Source: Candidatus Nealsoniibacteriota bacterium
GTDB taxonomy: Bacteria; Patescibacteriota; Minisyncoccia; Minisyncoccales; GWA2-38-27
Reading direction: 5' to 3'
Assembly: GCA_030616085.1 (NCBI GenBank)
Contig: JAUWYA010000002.1
Span: forward strand, 1 to 55,650
Length of the DNA: 55,650 nucleotides
The position numbers and the translations under genes are program-made. How positions within the stretch are numbered: position 1 is the stretch's first letter; the number at the start of each line of letters is the position of its first letter. Shown here one piece after another: positions 45,679 to 54,747 of the stretch. The notes beneath the pieces were generated by a model, which had not been told where the DNA came from, ran no database searches, and was given only the letters and a program-made list of their open reading frames with translations.

Positions 45679-47562
45679 TTAGTTTTTATCCCTGTATTCT
45701 CCTTCCTCAGCATCTTTAGCATCTTTGTTTTCTTCTTTCGGCTTTTGCTCTGAAGCTTTCTTATACAGCTCAGCTCCAGCTTTCTGTATTATCTGAGAAA
45801 GGTCATTGGTTTTACTCTTTATTTCTTCTATATTATCCTTATCCTTTACTTTTTTCAACTCATCTATTTTTTCCTGAACCTGCTTTTTCAAGTTTTCATC
45901 TATTTTATCTCCAGCATCTTTGCTTGTCTTTTCCCAGGAATATATTAAATTATCAGCTAAATTCTTTGCTTCAATTAATTCCTTTTTCTTTTTATCTTCC
46001 TGTTCGTGAGCTTGAGCTTCCTGCTTCATCTTTTCAATCTCATCTTTTGACATTCCAATTGAACCCTCAATTCTAATTGACTGGCTCTTTCCTGTTGCTT
46101 TGTCTTTAGCTGAAACATTTAAAATGCCGTTGCTGTCAACATCAAAAGACACTTCAATTTGAGGAACTCCTCTTGGAGCTGAAGGAATGCCGTCTAAGAT
46201 AAATCTTCCCAAGGTTTTATTGTCAGAAGCCATTGGTCTTTCTCCCTGCAAAACATGCACCTCTACTGATGTTTGAGCTTCTGCTGCTGTTGAAAAGATC
46301 TGAGTTTTATTCACTGGATAGATCGTGTTCTTAGGAATTAAAACAGTGTTTACGCTTCCTAGTGTTTCAATTCCAAAAGAAAGAGGGGTTGCGTCTAACA
46401 ATAATACTTCTTTTGCATCTCCTCCTATAATGCCTGCTTGAATAGCAGCTCCCATTGCAACCACTTCGTCAGGATTAATTGATCTATTAGCTTCTTTGTT
46501 AAATAAATTCTTAACTGCTTCCTGAATAGCTGGCGTTCTTGTTTGGCCTCCAACCAATACAATTTCTTCAATGTCTTTTGGTTCAAGCTTAGCTCCTTTT
46601 AATGTTTCTTCTACTAATTTAATTGATTTCTCAATATATTCTTTAACTAAATCCTGAAACCGCGCTCTAGACAGCTTCAAGAACAAATGCTTTGGCCCGG
46701 AAGAATCAGATGTAACAAATGGAATATTAATCTCTGTTTCTAAAGTAGTTGATAATTCAATCTTTGCTTTTTCAGCTGCTTCTTTAACTCTTTGCAAGGC
46801 TAATTGATCTTTTGACAAATCAATTCCCTGATCTTTTTTAAACTGTTCAATTATCCATTCCATTACTTTCTGGTCAAAATCATCACCTCCCAAATGAGTA
46901 TCTCCGCCCACTCCTATTACTTGAACTGTGTCAGGATCTTTTATAATATCTAATATTGAAACATCAAATGTTCCTCCTCCAAAGTCATAAACTAATATCT
47001 GCTGGCCTTTAGTTTTAGTTAAACCATAGCTTAATGCAGCAGCTGTTGGCTCATTAAGAACCATTTTAACATCTAATCCAGCTATTTCTCCTGCTATTTT
47101 TGTAGCTTTTCTCTGAGAATCATCAAAATATGCAGGACAAGTAATCACAGCTTGTGTAATTTTCTCTCCTATTTTCTCTTCAGCATCCTGTTTTAACTTT
47201 TGAAGAATCATTGCTGAAATCTCTGCTGGTTTATGCCACTTATCCCCCATTTTCACTTCTACGCTTCCATCGCTTGCTTCTTTAATCTCATAAGGCAGAA
47301 GCTTTTTATCATTCTGAATTTCTTTATCAGAAAATCTCCTTCCAAGCAATCTCTTTATGGAAGAAATAGTATTCTGAGGATTTGTAATCTGCTGGCGCTT
47401 GGCAGTAACTCCAACTAATCTCTCGTTGTTTTTGGTTAAAGCGACAACAGAAGGAGTTGTTCTTGTTCCCTCTTTGTTTTCTATAATCTTCGGCTCACCG
47501 TTTTCTATTATAGCGGTGGCTGAAAAAGTTGTTCCTAAGTCAATACCTAATATTTTTGCCAT
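45679..47562 (-). CDS. dnaK: chaperone DnaK
   Basis: ILGIDLGTTFSATAIIENGEPKIIENKEGTRTTPSVVA; LVYDFGGGTFDVSILDI. Confidence 0.97.
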   Translation of the reverse strand: MAKILGIDLGTTFSATAIIENGEPKIIENKEGTRTTPSVVALTKNNERLVGVTAKRQQITNPQNTISSIKRLLGRRFSDKEIQNDKKLLPYEIKEASDGSVEVKMGDKWHKPAEISAMILQKLKQDAEEKIGEKITQAVITCPAYFDDSQRKATKIAGEIAGLDVKMVLNEPTAAALSYGLTKTKGQQILVYDFGGGTFDVSILDIIKDPDTVQVIGVGGDTHLGGDDFDQKVMEWIIEQFKKDQGIDLSKDQLALQRVKEAAEKAKIELSTTLETEINIPFVTSDSSGPKHLFLKLSRARFQDLVKEYIEKSIKLVEETLKGAKLEPKDIEEIVLVGGQTRTPAIQEAVKNLFNKEANRSINPDEVVAMGAAIQAGIIGGDAKEVLLLDATPLSFGIETLGSVNTVLIPKNTIYPVNKTQIFSTAAEAQTSVEVHVLQGERPMASDNKTLGRFILDGIPSAPRGVPQIEVSFDVDSNGILNVSAKDKATGKSQSIRIEGSIGMSKDEIEKMKQEAQAHEQEDKKKKELIEAKNLADNLIYSWEKTSKDAGDKIDENLKKQVQEKIDELKKVKDKDNIEEIKSKTNDLSQIIQKAGAELYKKASEQKPKEENKDAKDAEEGEYRDKN

Positions 47563-47565
47563 AGT

Positions 47566-48063
47566 TTACTTAGCTATCTTTACCTTGGCAGATCTTATGA
47601 CCTTGCCATTTAAGATATAGCCTTTTTTAATTTCTTTAATAATAACACCAGATTTAGAATTGCTTTCAGTCATTTCCACTGCTTCATGAAAATTAGGATC
47701 AAACTCTTTTTTTAAGCAATCTATTTGTTCTACTCCTTGATTCTTTAAAAACTCTAATATCTGGTTTTTAGTATTTAATATTCCCTTAACCCATTCATTC
47801 TTTTCTAAATCTTTTGGAAGCTTCTCTTCTGCAATATATATATTATCTAATATATTAAGAATTTCCAAAATAAGGGCTTGGTTGGCAAACTTAATAACTT
47901 TATCTATTCTTTCTCCCTCTTCTCTCTTATAATTCAAGAAAGAAGCTCTTTCTCTTTTCCAGTTTTCTAAATATTCTTGTTCTTTGCTTTCTTCTTTATA
48001 TCGTCTTTTAGTTTTTTTATCCTTCATACATTTCATTATAAACAGCCCCTTGTCAAAAGTCAA
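47566..48063 (-). CDS. grpE: nucleotide exchange factor GrpE (true start may be internal)
   Basis: Directly upstream of dnaK; FDPNFHEAVEMTESNSKSGVIIKEIKKGYILNGKVIRSAKVKIAK. Confidence 0.93.
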   Translation of the reverse strand: MTFDKGLFIMKCMKDKKTKRRYKEESKEQEYLENWKRERASFLNYKREEGERIDKVIKFANQALILEILNILDNIYIAEEKLPKDLEKNEWVKGILNTKNQILEFLKNQGVEQIDCLKKEFDPNFHEAVEMTESNSKSGVIIKEIKKGYILNGKVIRSAKVKIAK

Positions 48064-48066
48064 GCC

Positions 48067-48095
48067 TTGACATATCTATAATAGTTTGCTACAAT
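48067..48095 (+). promoter_or_regulatory. sigma70-type promoter (TTGACA-N17-TACAAT)
   Basis: TTGACA 48067-48072, 17-nt spacer, TACAAT 48090-48095, upstream of the 48150 CDS. Confidence 0.65.
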
Positions 48096-48149
48096 AGAAA
48101 ATCGTAAATAGAACCTTTAAAACTAAATATAATTTTAGGAGAGTAAAAA

Positions 48150-49397
48150 ATGACAAAAGAAAAAGAACAGAAAAGTGTTGCAAAAGAAACAAAAAAATCA
48201 GAAGATTTAATCTGTCTTTTCACAGAAAAGACGCAGTCAGCGGACTCGGTTATACGCATCAGGTGGTGTATTGACAAAGATGTTTTTGAAGACCTAAAGA
48301 TGAGAAAAGTTGAAAACGCCCATTTATTGTTAGTTGTGGTTAAATACGGCGAGAATCCTTGGCACAGAAAAGAAGTTCTGCGCAAACTTGTTCCTTTGGA
48401 GCAAGAGATGGAATTTATTCAATTCAAAGGGCCTGGCCTGCACAAGATAATGACTACTATTGTCTGGGATATCGATGGAAACGCTGATCGACTCAAAAAA
48501 ACATTTCTTACAAGTTATCACCGTAATTGCTATGACACGAATGTTTTAACCTACGAAAGAGATAAATTAGCAAAACCTAACGATATATCTTTGCGTACAG
48601 ATGGGATAGACGGAGGCGGTGTTCTTGAAGTAGATGTAGCAGAAGGTTTTTTTGCAAAAGATCCACCAAAATGGCTTAGCGAATGGGTAAATTTATTCTT
48701 TACGTGGAAACCCACTGATCAATGCGACTTTAGAAAACGTTGCATATTAGCGTTTTCAATACAGCCCATCCTTGTGCTAATCTGGTTAATCGGAAAAGAA
48801 CTAACCACAATTGGCATCGGTCTTTTCCTTCTTCTTTGCGGAATAAGAGGAGTAGATTTTTCTCCGGTTCGTCACCCCTTTAGGTCTGAAATGAACGAGA
48901 TCTGGAACAAACTAGAAGGATCCATCTTTTTCAACAAGAAGTATCCTTTCTTAGCTGCATTTACACCCATATTTGTCTTAACTATTTTTATTACTTTGTT
49001 ACTGGTAACTAATTATGTACCGGATTTGGACGTAAACATAGAAAAGACAATGATTCTTAGTGCTGTAGCTGTTACTTTTCTTTGTCTGATTATTACAATC
49101 TTCTGGAGTATCTACTGGGGTTTAATTATCTCTTGTGAAAAAATCACTGCTTGTGTTTATAAACTAAAAGCAAAACCCTGTAAGCCAAAATGGGAAATAG
49201 AGGAAAAGCGAAAAAGAGCTAGAGATTTCCAGAAAGAGCTTGCGTTAGAAAAAGAATACGAAAATCTTTCTTCTGTTGTGTGTACTGGCAGACAATTAGA
49301 ACCGTCTCTCGCCGCTCTTCCAGAGAAAAAAAGAACCATATATTTAAGGTTCTTGGACTTAAAAGCAAAAGTGTGCAAACCTTTTGCCGAGCATTAA
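48150..49397 (+). CDS. hypothetical multi-TM protein
   Basis: 415 aa with about four hydrophobic segments (e.g. FLAAFTPIFVLTIFITLLLVTNYV); SD 'taggag'. Confidence 0.65.
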   Translation: MTKEKEQKSVAKETKKSEDLICLFTEKTQSADSVIRIRWCIDKDVFEDLKMRKVENAHLLLVVVKYGENPWHRKEVLRKLVPLEQEMEFIQFKGPGLHKIMTTIVWDIDGNADRLKKTFLTSYHRNCYDTNVLTYERDKLAKPNDISLRTDGIDGGGVLEVDVAEGFFAKDPPKWLSEWVNLFFTWKPTDQCDFRKRCILAFSIQPILVLIWLIGKELTTIGIGLFLLLCGIRGVDFSPVRHPFRSEMNEIWNKLEGSIFFNKKYPFLAAFTPIFVLTIFITLLLVTNYVPDLDVNIEKTMILSAVAVTFLCLIITIFWSIYWGLIISCEKITACVYKLKAKPCKPKWEIEEKRKRARDFQKELALEKEYENLSSVVCTGRQLEPSLAALPEKKRTIYLRFLDLKAKVCKPFAEH

Positions 49398-49414
49398 AAT
49401 TTGCTTTAAAAACC

Positions 49415-49444
49415 AAAGAGCAAGCAAAAGCTTGCTCTTTTTTA
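49415..49444 (+). terminator. Rho-independent terminator
   Basis: AAAGAGCAAGC-aaaa-GCTTGCTCTTTTTT. Confidence 0.75.
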
Positions 49445-49491
49445 TGAATATTAAAATAAAAACTTAAAATTAGATTTGACCCCTATTTCTT

Positions 49492-50181
49492 TTAAAGAAA
49501 AAGTTTCGGGAAGTCAGTGCCGATTTCATCAACGCCCATATTAATCAACCTCTCTCCTTCTTTTTTATTCTTAACATCAAAAACATAAACTTTCATTCCC
49601 AATTTATGAGCCCGGTTAACTATTTTCTTGTTAACAACGGGATAATTAGGACAAACATAATTTATTCCTATCAACCACCCTATAATCCACAAGACTATCT
49701 TTTTACTTATAATATATTCTTCAAATAATAATCCAAGATTAATTCTTCTGTTTAATATAGACATCTCTTGAAGGAACCGAGTTTTAAAAGAAGTTATTGT
49801 AACATTATCTAAAATACCGTTCTTAACAATTAAATCATAAACCCGCCGGGCCGTTCCTTTAGCTTTAAGTTCTATTTGAAGACCAATTTTACCCTTACAT
49901 AAATCAATAACTTCTTGAAGAGTTGGTATTTTCTGTCTTTCTTCGCAATTAAATTTCTTAATTTGCTTTAAAGTTAATTCAGCAATTTTGCCTCTTCCAT
50001 CTGTGGTTCTATCAACATCATCATCGTGAATAACAATCACCTTTTTATCTTTAGTTAATCTAACATCAAGCTCAATTTTATCACATCCTATTTCAATAGC
50101 TTTTTTAAAAGCTAGTAATGTATTTTCCGGAGCATAACCAGAAGCTCCCCTATGGGCCACAATTTTAACTCTCTTCTTCAT
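49492..50181 (-). CDS. ugpQ: glycerophosphodiester phosphodiesterase
   Basis: VKIVAHRGASGYAPENTLLAFKKAIEIGCDKIELDVRLTKDKKVIVIHDDDVDRTTDGRG. Confidence 0.92.
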   Translation of the reverse strand: MKKRVKIVAHRGASGYAPENTLLAFKKAIEIGCDKIELDVRLTKDKKVIVIHDDDVDRTTDGRGKIAELTLKQIKKFNCEERQKIPTLQEVIDLCKGKIGLQIELKAKGTARRVYDLIVKNGILDNVTITSFKTRFLQEMSILNRRINLGLLFEEYIISKKIVLWIIGWLIGINYVCPNYPVVNKKIVNRAHKLGMKVYVFDVKNKKEGERLINMGVDEIGTDFPKLFL

Positions 50182-50268
50182 ATTTCCATTCTACCCCTTC
50201 ATTTAACTCAGGGCAAGCAAAAAATCGCCCAAAAGGCGATCTTTTTTTTGATTTTTTACTTTTTCCAC

Positions 50269-50360
50269 TTGACACTATAAATAGATTTTGCTATATTTAA
50301 ATAATCATTACGAAAAAGACCCTTATGCGGTTCTGTCCGCATTGGGGGCTTTTTCATTTT
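50269..50360 (+). ncRNA. putative short transcription unit, antisense to the NYN gene 3' end
   Basis: TTGACA-N17-TATATT (50269-50297), then AAAAAG-a-CCC-tt-ATGCGG-ttctgt-CCGCAT-t-GGG-gg-CTTTTT. Confidence 0.4.
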
Positions 50361-50853
50361 GAGCTTTTAAAATTAACTTTTGATCATCTATATAAGATAT
50401 CTTCGCCCCTGTTCTTTTCAAAAGTATTGAACATTTCTTTGGAGTATTTGGAGATAATATAATACTCAATTTATGCCTTTCTATTAAAAATTTGACTAAA
50501 CCGGCATAATCTCCATCGCTTGTAATAATAACTGCTTTTTAAAATTTATTCTCATAGGTATCACAAACTGCTTGTAATACAAAATCAGCATCGCAATTAC
50601 CTTTTGGCTTTCCTGTTCCGTCATATATAATTTCTTTAAAAATAAGAGTAAATCCTGACTTTTGCAGATATGTGTAAAGATTTTTGTATTTTGAAATCAA
50701 ACCAATAAAAATATAAGCTTTTTTTACGTCATATTTTTCAGATAACCAAATTCTAAATCTTTTATAATCCAAAGACCATCTAAGTTCTTTAATCGCCTTA
50801 TCTAAATTTGCTCCGTCTATATAAGCGAAATTATTACTTTCTTTTTTCTTCAC
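50323..50853 (-). pseudogene. NYN domain (LabA-like) gene interrupted by an in-frame TAA at 50539-50541
   Basis: ...GNCDADFVLQAVCDTYENKF*KAVIITSDGDYAGLVKFLIERHKLSIILSPNTPKKCSILLKRTGAKISYIDDQKLILKAQNEKAPNADRTA*; same frame on both sides. Confidence 0.75.
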
Positions 50854-50980
50854 AAATTTTATTTCTCAATTAATTTTTTATTCTCTATATATTCAATTTA
50901 CTCCTTTTTTAGCTTAAAATCAAGCTAAAAATAATGACTGAAGCCTCAAAGCCAAGCTTCCTAATGGAAGCTCGGCTTTT

Positions 50981-51019
50981 TGACGACAGCGACGGCATCC
51001 CCTGCGAAGCATTGAGATA
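50981..51019 (+). pseudogene. second Excalibur-domain C-terminal remnant
   Basis: + strand reads DDSDGIPCEALR*, matching DNDGISCEALR* at 22321. Confidence 0.5.
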
Positions 51020-51112
51020 AAAAAAGCATAAAAAAAGAGGTGCTGACCATTAAAAATCAACGCCTTTTTATATCTGGCAGTATCGTCTGGCGGTATCGGA
51101 TACCGCCAAGCC

Positions 51113-52522
51113 TTATTTCTTAAAAACAATAAATTTATAACCCAGGAAGTTCCAAACCATGGAAAACATAGTAGCAATCAACGCTCCAACAGTTGCCCAA
51201 ACCTTGGGAGAAATTCCAGCTTGAGGACCAATTACATTTACTGTTAAAGAAGCAATCCCCACATTTATTCCCAAACCAATTCCGCTCACTATTAAAAACT
51301 GCAAAAACTCTGTTGCAGTTTTTTCAGTCTCTCCTTTTTTAAAGGTCCAAAACTTATTCCAGAGAAAACTGTTAATTATGGCTATTAAGAAAGAAACTCC
51401 TTTGAAGACCGGGTAAAAAAGACCAGCAGTGATTCCAGTTAAAAGAATCTGTAAATTGAGCACTCCCCAATCAATCAAAGTGTTGGAAATCCCTACAGTT
51501 ACAAACTTTCCAGCCTGAAAGATAACTGGAACCTTTTTTCCTATAAGACTGGTGATATAAAGGCAGATTGCAGCTGCAATTGGAACAACAATTGCTAAAA
51601 GCAAACCTAAATGAATCTTCCAACCCAAAATATCAATCATTGTCTGGTAAATAACAGTGTCAAATTCTAAGGTTTTTAAAATTGTAAAAGCCAGCCAGGC
51701 AACCATTTCGCCAACAATTAAAGCAGAAATCAAATCAGTTTTTCTCCAAACAACTGACTCTGTTTTCTCTTCTTTTTTCTCATACTTTCCCAAAATCATA
51801 TTCTGTCTAATCTTCAATGTCTCAAAAAGCATTTTAACCATGCTTTTAAACTTTACTTTGCTTTGTGCATCATTTACCCAGGTTATTGGAATTTCTTTAA
51901 TTTTATAGCCCAGCTTCTTTGCTATAACTAAAACCTCTGGATCAAATCCAAAGTGGCGAATAGTGATTCTGGAAAAGATATCTTGAGCTGCTTTTTCTTT
52001 AAAACCTTTGAAACCGCATTGAGTATCTTGAATTTCCCAAAGGCCAATGATTATTTTTCTAACTAATTTAAAACCTCCTCCTAAAAGTACTTTTCTTATC
52101 CAGGGCTGAGGCACAGCTAAGACTGCTCCCTTTATATCCCTTGAACCAATAACAATATCATATCCTGCTTCAAACTGTGGCCACATTTTCTCAACTTGAT
52201 CAATTGAAGTTGAATTATCAGCATCAGTAAAAACCCTATATTCTCCCTTAGCTTCAAATATCCCCTCTTTTACTCCAAAACCCTTGCCCAGCCGTTGCTT
52301 GAACTCAAGGACTTTTAAGTTATTAATCTCTGGAATCAAATCCCTTGTTACTTCAACTGTCTTGTCGCTTGAACCATCGCTTACTACAATAATTTCAGAA
52401 GTATATGTTTGCCTTTTCAAATAGTTATTGATTTCTCGCAAAGTTTTTGGCAGTCTTTTTTCTTCATTATAAGCAGGAATGATTACTGAGAGGTGAACCC
52501 TTTTTTGATTTTGATTATTCAT
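51113..52522 (-). CDS. family 2 glycosyltransferase (DPG/DPM-like) fused to a GtrA-like membrane domain
   Basis: VHLSVIIPAYNEEKRLPKTLREI...VVSDGSSDKTVE; C-terminal GKFVTVGISNTLIDWGVLNLQILL...FLWNKFWTFKKGE. Confidence 0.88.
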   Translation of the reverse strand: MNNQNQKRVHLSVIIPAYNEEKRLPKTLREINNYLKRQTYTSEIIVVSDGSSDKTVEVTRDLIPEINNLKVLEFKQRLGKGFGVKEGIFEAKGEYRVFTDADNSTSIDQVEKMWPQFEAGYDIVIGSRDIKGAVLAVPQPWIRKVLLGGGFKLVRKIIIGLWEIQDTQCGFKGFKEKAAQDIFSRITIRHFGFDPEVLVIAKKLGYKIKEIPITWVNDAQSKVKFKSMVKMLFETLKIRQNMILGKYEKKEEKTESVVWRKTDLISALIVGEMVAWLAFTILKTLEFDTVIYQTMIDILGWKIHLGLLLAIVVPIAAAICLYITSLIGKKVPVIFQAGKFVTVGISNTLIDWGVLNLQILLTGITAGLFYPVFKGVSFLIAIINSFLWNKFWTFKKGETEKTATEFLQFLIVSGIGLGINVGIASLTVNVIGPQAGISPKVWATVGALIATMFSMVWNFLGYKFIVFKK

Positions 52523-52766
52523 TGTTTTATTATTGCAGCTTACGCTGCATAATTACGGCATTCGGTTGAAAAAGAAAAATAAATTTTTCTTTTTCTCCCT
52601 TGCTTGTAATTATAACATAAAAGATGTTAAAATGTTAATAAAGATAAAGAATAAAAAGTGAAGAAAACAAATTTTTAAATCATGGGGATTGGGCGCGGCG
52701 AGTCCGCCAAAGGCGGGCGAGAAGGGGGCTTGATTTAAAAATTTTGTTTTCAAAGCTTATTACTTT

Positions 52767-54677
52767 ATGTCTAATCGTCTCACAAATTTAATCGCTGGCC
52801 TTCTACTTATTATAGTATTCCTGGTCTGTTTTTTCAGTATGAAAGGCGATTCAGCCACAATGGATGAAATGTCTCATATCCCGGCTGGCTATTCTTATCT
52901 AACGCAGAAAGACTTTCGTATTAACCCGGAGCATCCTCCATTGGTAAAAGACCTGGCTGCTCTTCCACTTCTATTTTTAGATCTAAACTTCCCGGAAGAC
53001 CATAGCTCCTGGGCTGAGGGAACTAATGAACAATGGACGTATGGTTCTCAATTCCTATACTATTCAGGAAATAATCCTGATCAGATTATATTTTGGGCCA
53101 GAATCCCAATGATTCTGCTTTTATTATTCTTAGGCTGGTTCATATTCCGCTGGACAAAAGAATTAGCAGGAAACAAAATTGCTCTTTTAGTATTAACTCT
53201 ATTTTCTTTCTCCCCTACTTTCTTAGCCCATGGAAGATTGGTAACTACTGATGTTGCTGCAGCTTTGGGAGTGGTTATGGCTTCATATTTCTGGATAAAA
53301 TTCCTAAGAAGCCCGACAAAAAAGAATATAATCTTTGCAGGCCTGATATTTGGAGTATCAATGCTTTTAAAGTTTTCTTTAGTTCTGGTTATCCCTCTCT
53401 TTGGCATAATCACTGTAATTTATGCTTGGTTGAACCCCGTTAGAGGTTATAAAGGCAAAATGGGAGCACAAAGCGAAAAAACCTCTAACGGGGTGAAATT
53501 CCAAGAAAAAGACTTTAAACAACGTTTCTTAGAAGTTTTAAAATACATTGGCATGGCTCTAATTGCAGGAATAATTGGAATGATTCTTATCTGGCCAGTT
53601 TATCAATTCCATCTTTTAAATTATCCAGCTGAACGCCAAGTGCGGGATTCTGAGATTACTTTAGCTTCAGGCGGTATAAATATTACAGAAGGTATTTGCA
53701 TCTGGATGGCTGATAAACCTGGACTAAGACCTTATGGCCATTACTTTCTAGGGCTTCTAATGGCTAGCCAAAGGGTATCTGGAGGCAATACTGTATATTT
53801 TCTTAATGAAATTTCAAATAGAGGCTGGTGGTATTATTTCCCTGTTGTTTACCTTTTAAAAGTTCCTTTAGCTTTTCATATTTTATCTTTAATTGCTCTT
53901 TTGTATGTATTCTGGCTAATTATAATTAAAAGGCCTTTTTGGCAGAATATCTTTCACCGAATAAAAGAATGGATAAAGAATCATTTTACAGAATTTTCAA
54001 TGCTGGTGTTTTTGGCAATTTATTGGATCACTTCTATAACCGGAGCTCTTAATATTGGTGTAAGGCATATTTTACCTGTTTTTCCTTTCATATATATATT
54101 AGTTGGTTTGGCAATAGCAGCATGGATAAACCCCGTTAGAGATTACAAGAGCGATGAAGAAAGGCAAATCAAACAAATCTCTAACGGGGTAAAAAGAATA
54201 TCCAGCGCGCTTTGGAAAAAAATAGCAGTTTCTCTAGTTTTAGTGCTTTTGGCCTTTTACATAATCTCTTCTCTCTTAGTTTGGCCCCACTATCTAACCT
54301 ATTATAATGAAATTGCCAAAGGTCCTAAGAATGGATACAAATATGCAGTGGATTCAAATTATGACTGGGGCCAGGATTTGAAAAGATTAAAAGAATGGGT
54401 AGATGAAAATGAGATTGAGAAAATTTATCTTAGTTATTTTGGCGGAGGCAATCCTGAATATTATCTAAAGGAAAAATATGCTCCTTGGTGGGGTGATCGT
54501 GATAAAAAAGAACTTCCAGAAGGAAGTTACTTGGCAGTCTCTTTAACATTGCTTCAAGGAGGCAAAGGAACTGCTGTAGCCGGCTTTGACCAATCAACCG
54601 GCTATTATCGCTGGCTTGACGATTATGAACCAATAGCTCGAATCGGCAACTCAATATTCATTTATTATATTGACTAA
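52767..54677 (+). CDS. GT39/PMT-like (phospholipid carrier-dependent) glycosyltransferase
   Basis: DSATMDEMSHIPAGYSYLTQKDFRINPEHPPLVKDLAALPLL, multi-TM. Carries two in-frame 59-bp palindromic elements. Confidence 0.75.
   Translation: MSNRLTNLIAGLLLIIVFLVCFFSMKGDSATMDEMSHIPAGYSYLTQKDFRINPEHPPLVKDLAALPLLFLDLNFPEDHSSWAEGTNEQWTYGSQFLYYSGNNPDQIIFWARIPMILLLLFLGWFIFRWTKELAGNKIALLVLTLFSFSPTFLAHGRLVTTDVAAALGVVMASYFWIKFLRSPTKKNIIFAGLIFGVSMLLKFSLVLVIPLFGIITVIYAWLNPVRGYKGKMGAQSEKTSNGVKFQEKDFKQRFLEVLKYIGMALIAGIIGMILIWPVYQFHLLNYPAERQVRDSEITLASGGINITEGICIWMADKPGLRPYGHYFLGLLMASQRVSGGNTVYFLNEISNRGWWYYFPVVYLLKVPLAFHILSLIALLYVFWLIIIKRPFWQNIFHRIKEWIKNHFTEFSMLVFLAIYWITSITGALNIGVRHILPVFPFIYILVGLAIAAWINPVRDYKSDEERQIKQISNGVKRISSALWKKIAVSLVLVLLAFYIISSLLVWPHYLTYYNEIAKGPKNGYKYAVDSNYDWGQDLKRLKEWVDENEIEKIYLSYFGGGNPEYYLKEKYAPWWGDRDKKELPEGSYLAVSLTLLQGGKGTAVAGFDQSTGYYRWLDDYEPIARIGNSIFIYYID
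53435..53493. repeat. 59-bp palindromic element inside the GT39-like CDS, copy 1
   Basis: CCCCGTTAGAGGTT...AACCTCTAACGGGG; encodes NPVRGYK...KTSNGVK. Confidence 0.85.
54131..54189. repeat. 59-bp palindromic element inside the GT39-like CDS, copy 2
   Basis: CCCCGTTAGAGATT...AATCTCTAACGGGG; encodes NPVRDYK...QISNGVK. Confidence 0.85.
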
Positions 54678-54747
54678 TAAGAACCTGCTTGCTTCGCTCG
54701 CAAAACCTTGATTCGCTAAGGTATGAATATATATATATATTCTTGAA

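Noticed and set aside
44540-48063. grpE-dnaK-dnaJ order as unusual
   Set aside because: Standard bacterial chaperone operon layout.
50539-50541. In-frame TAA in the NYN gene as stop-codon recoding
   Set aside because: Known CPR recoding concerns UGA, other genes here use TAA as normal stops; nonsense mutation or sequencing error is simpler.
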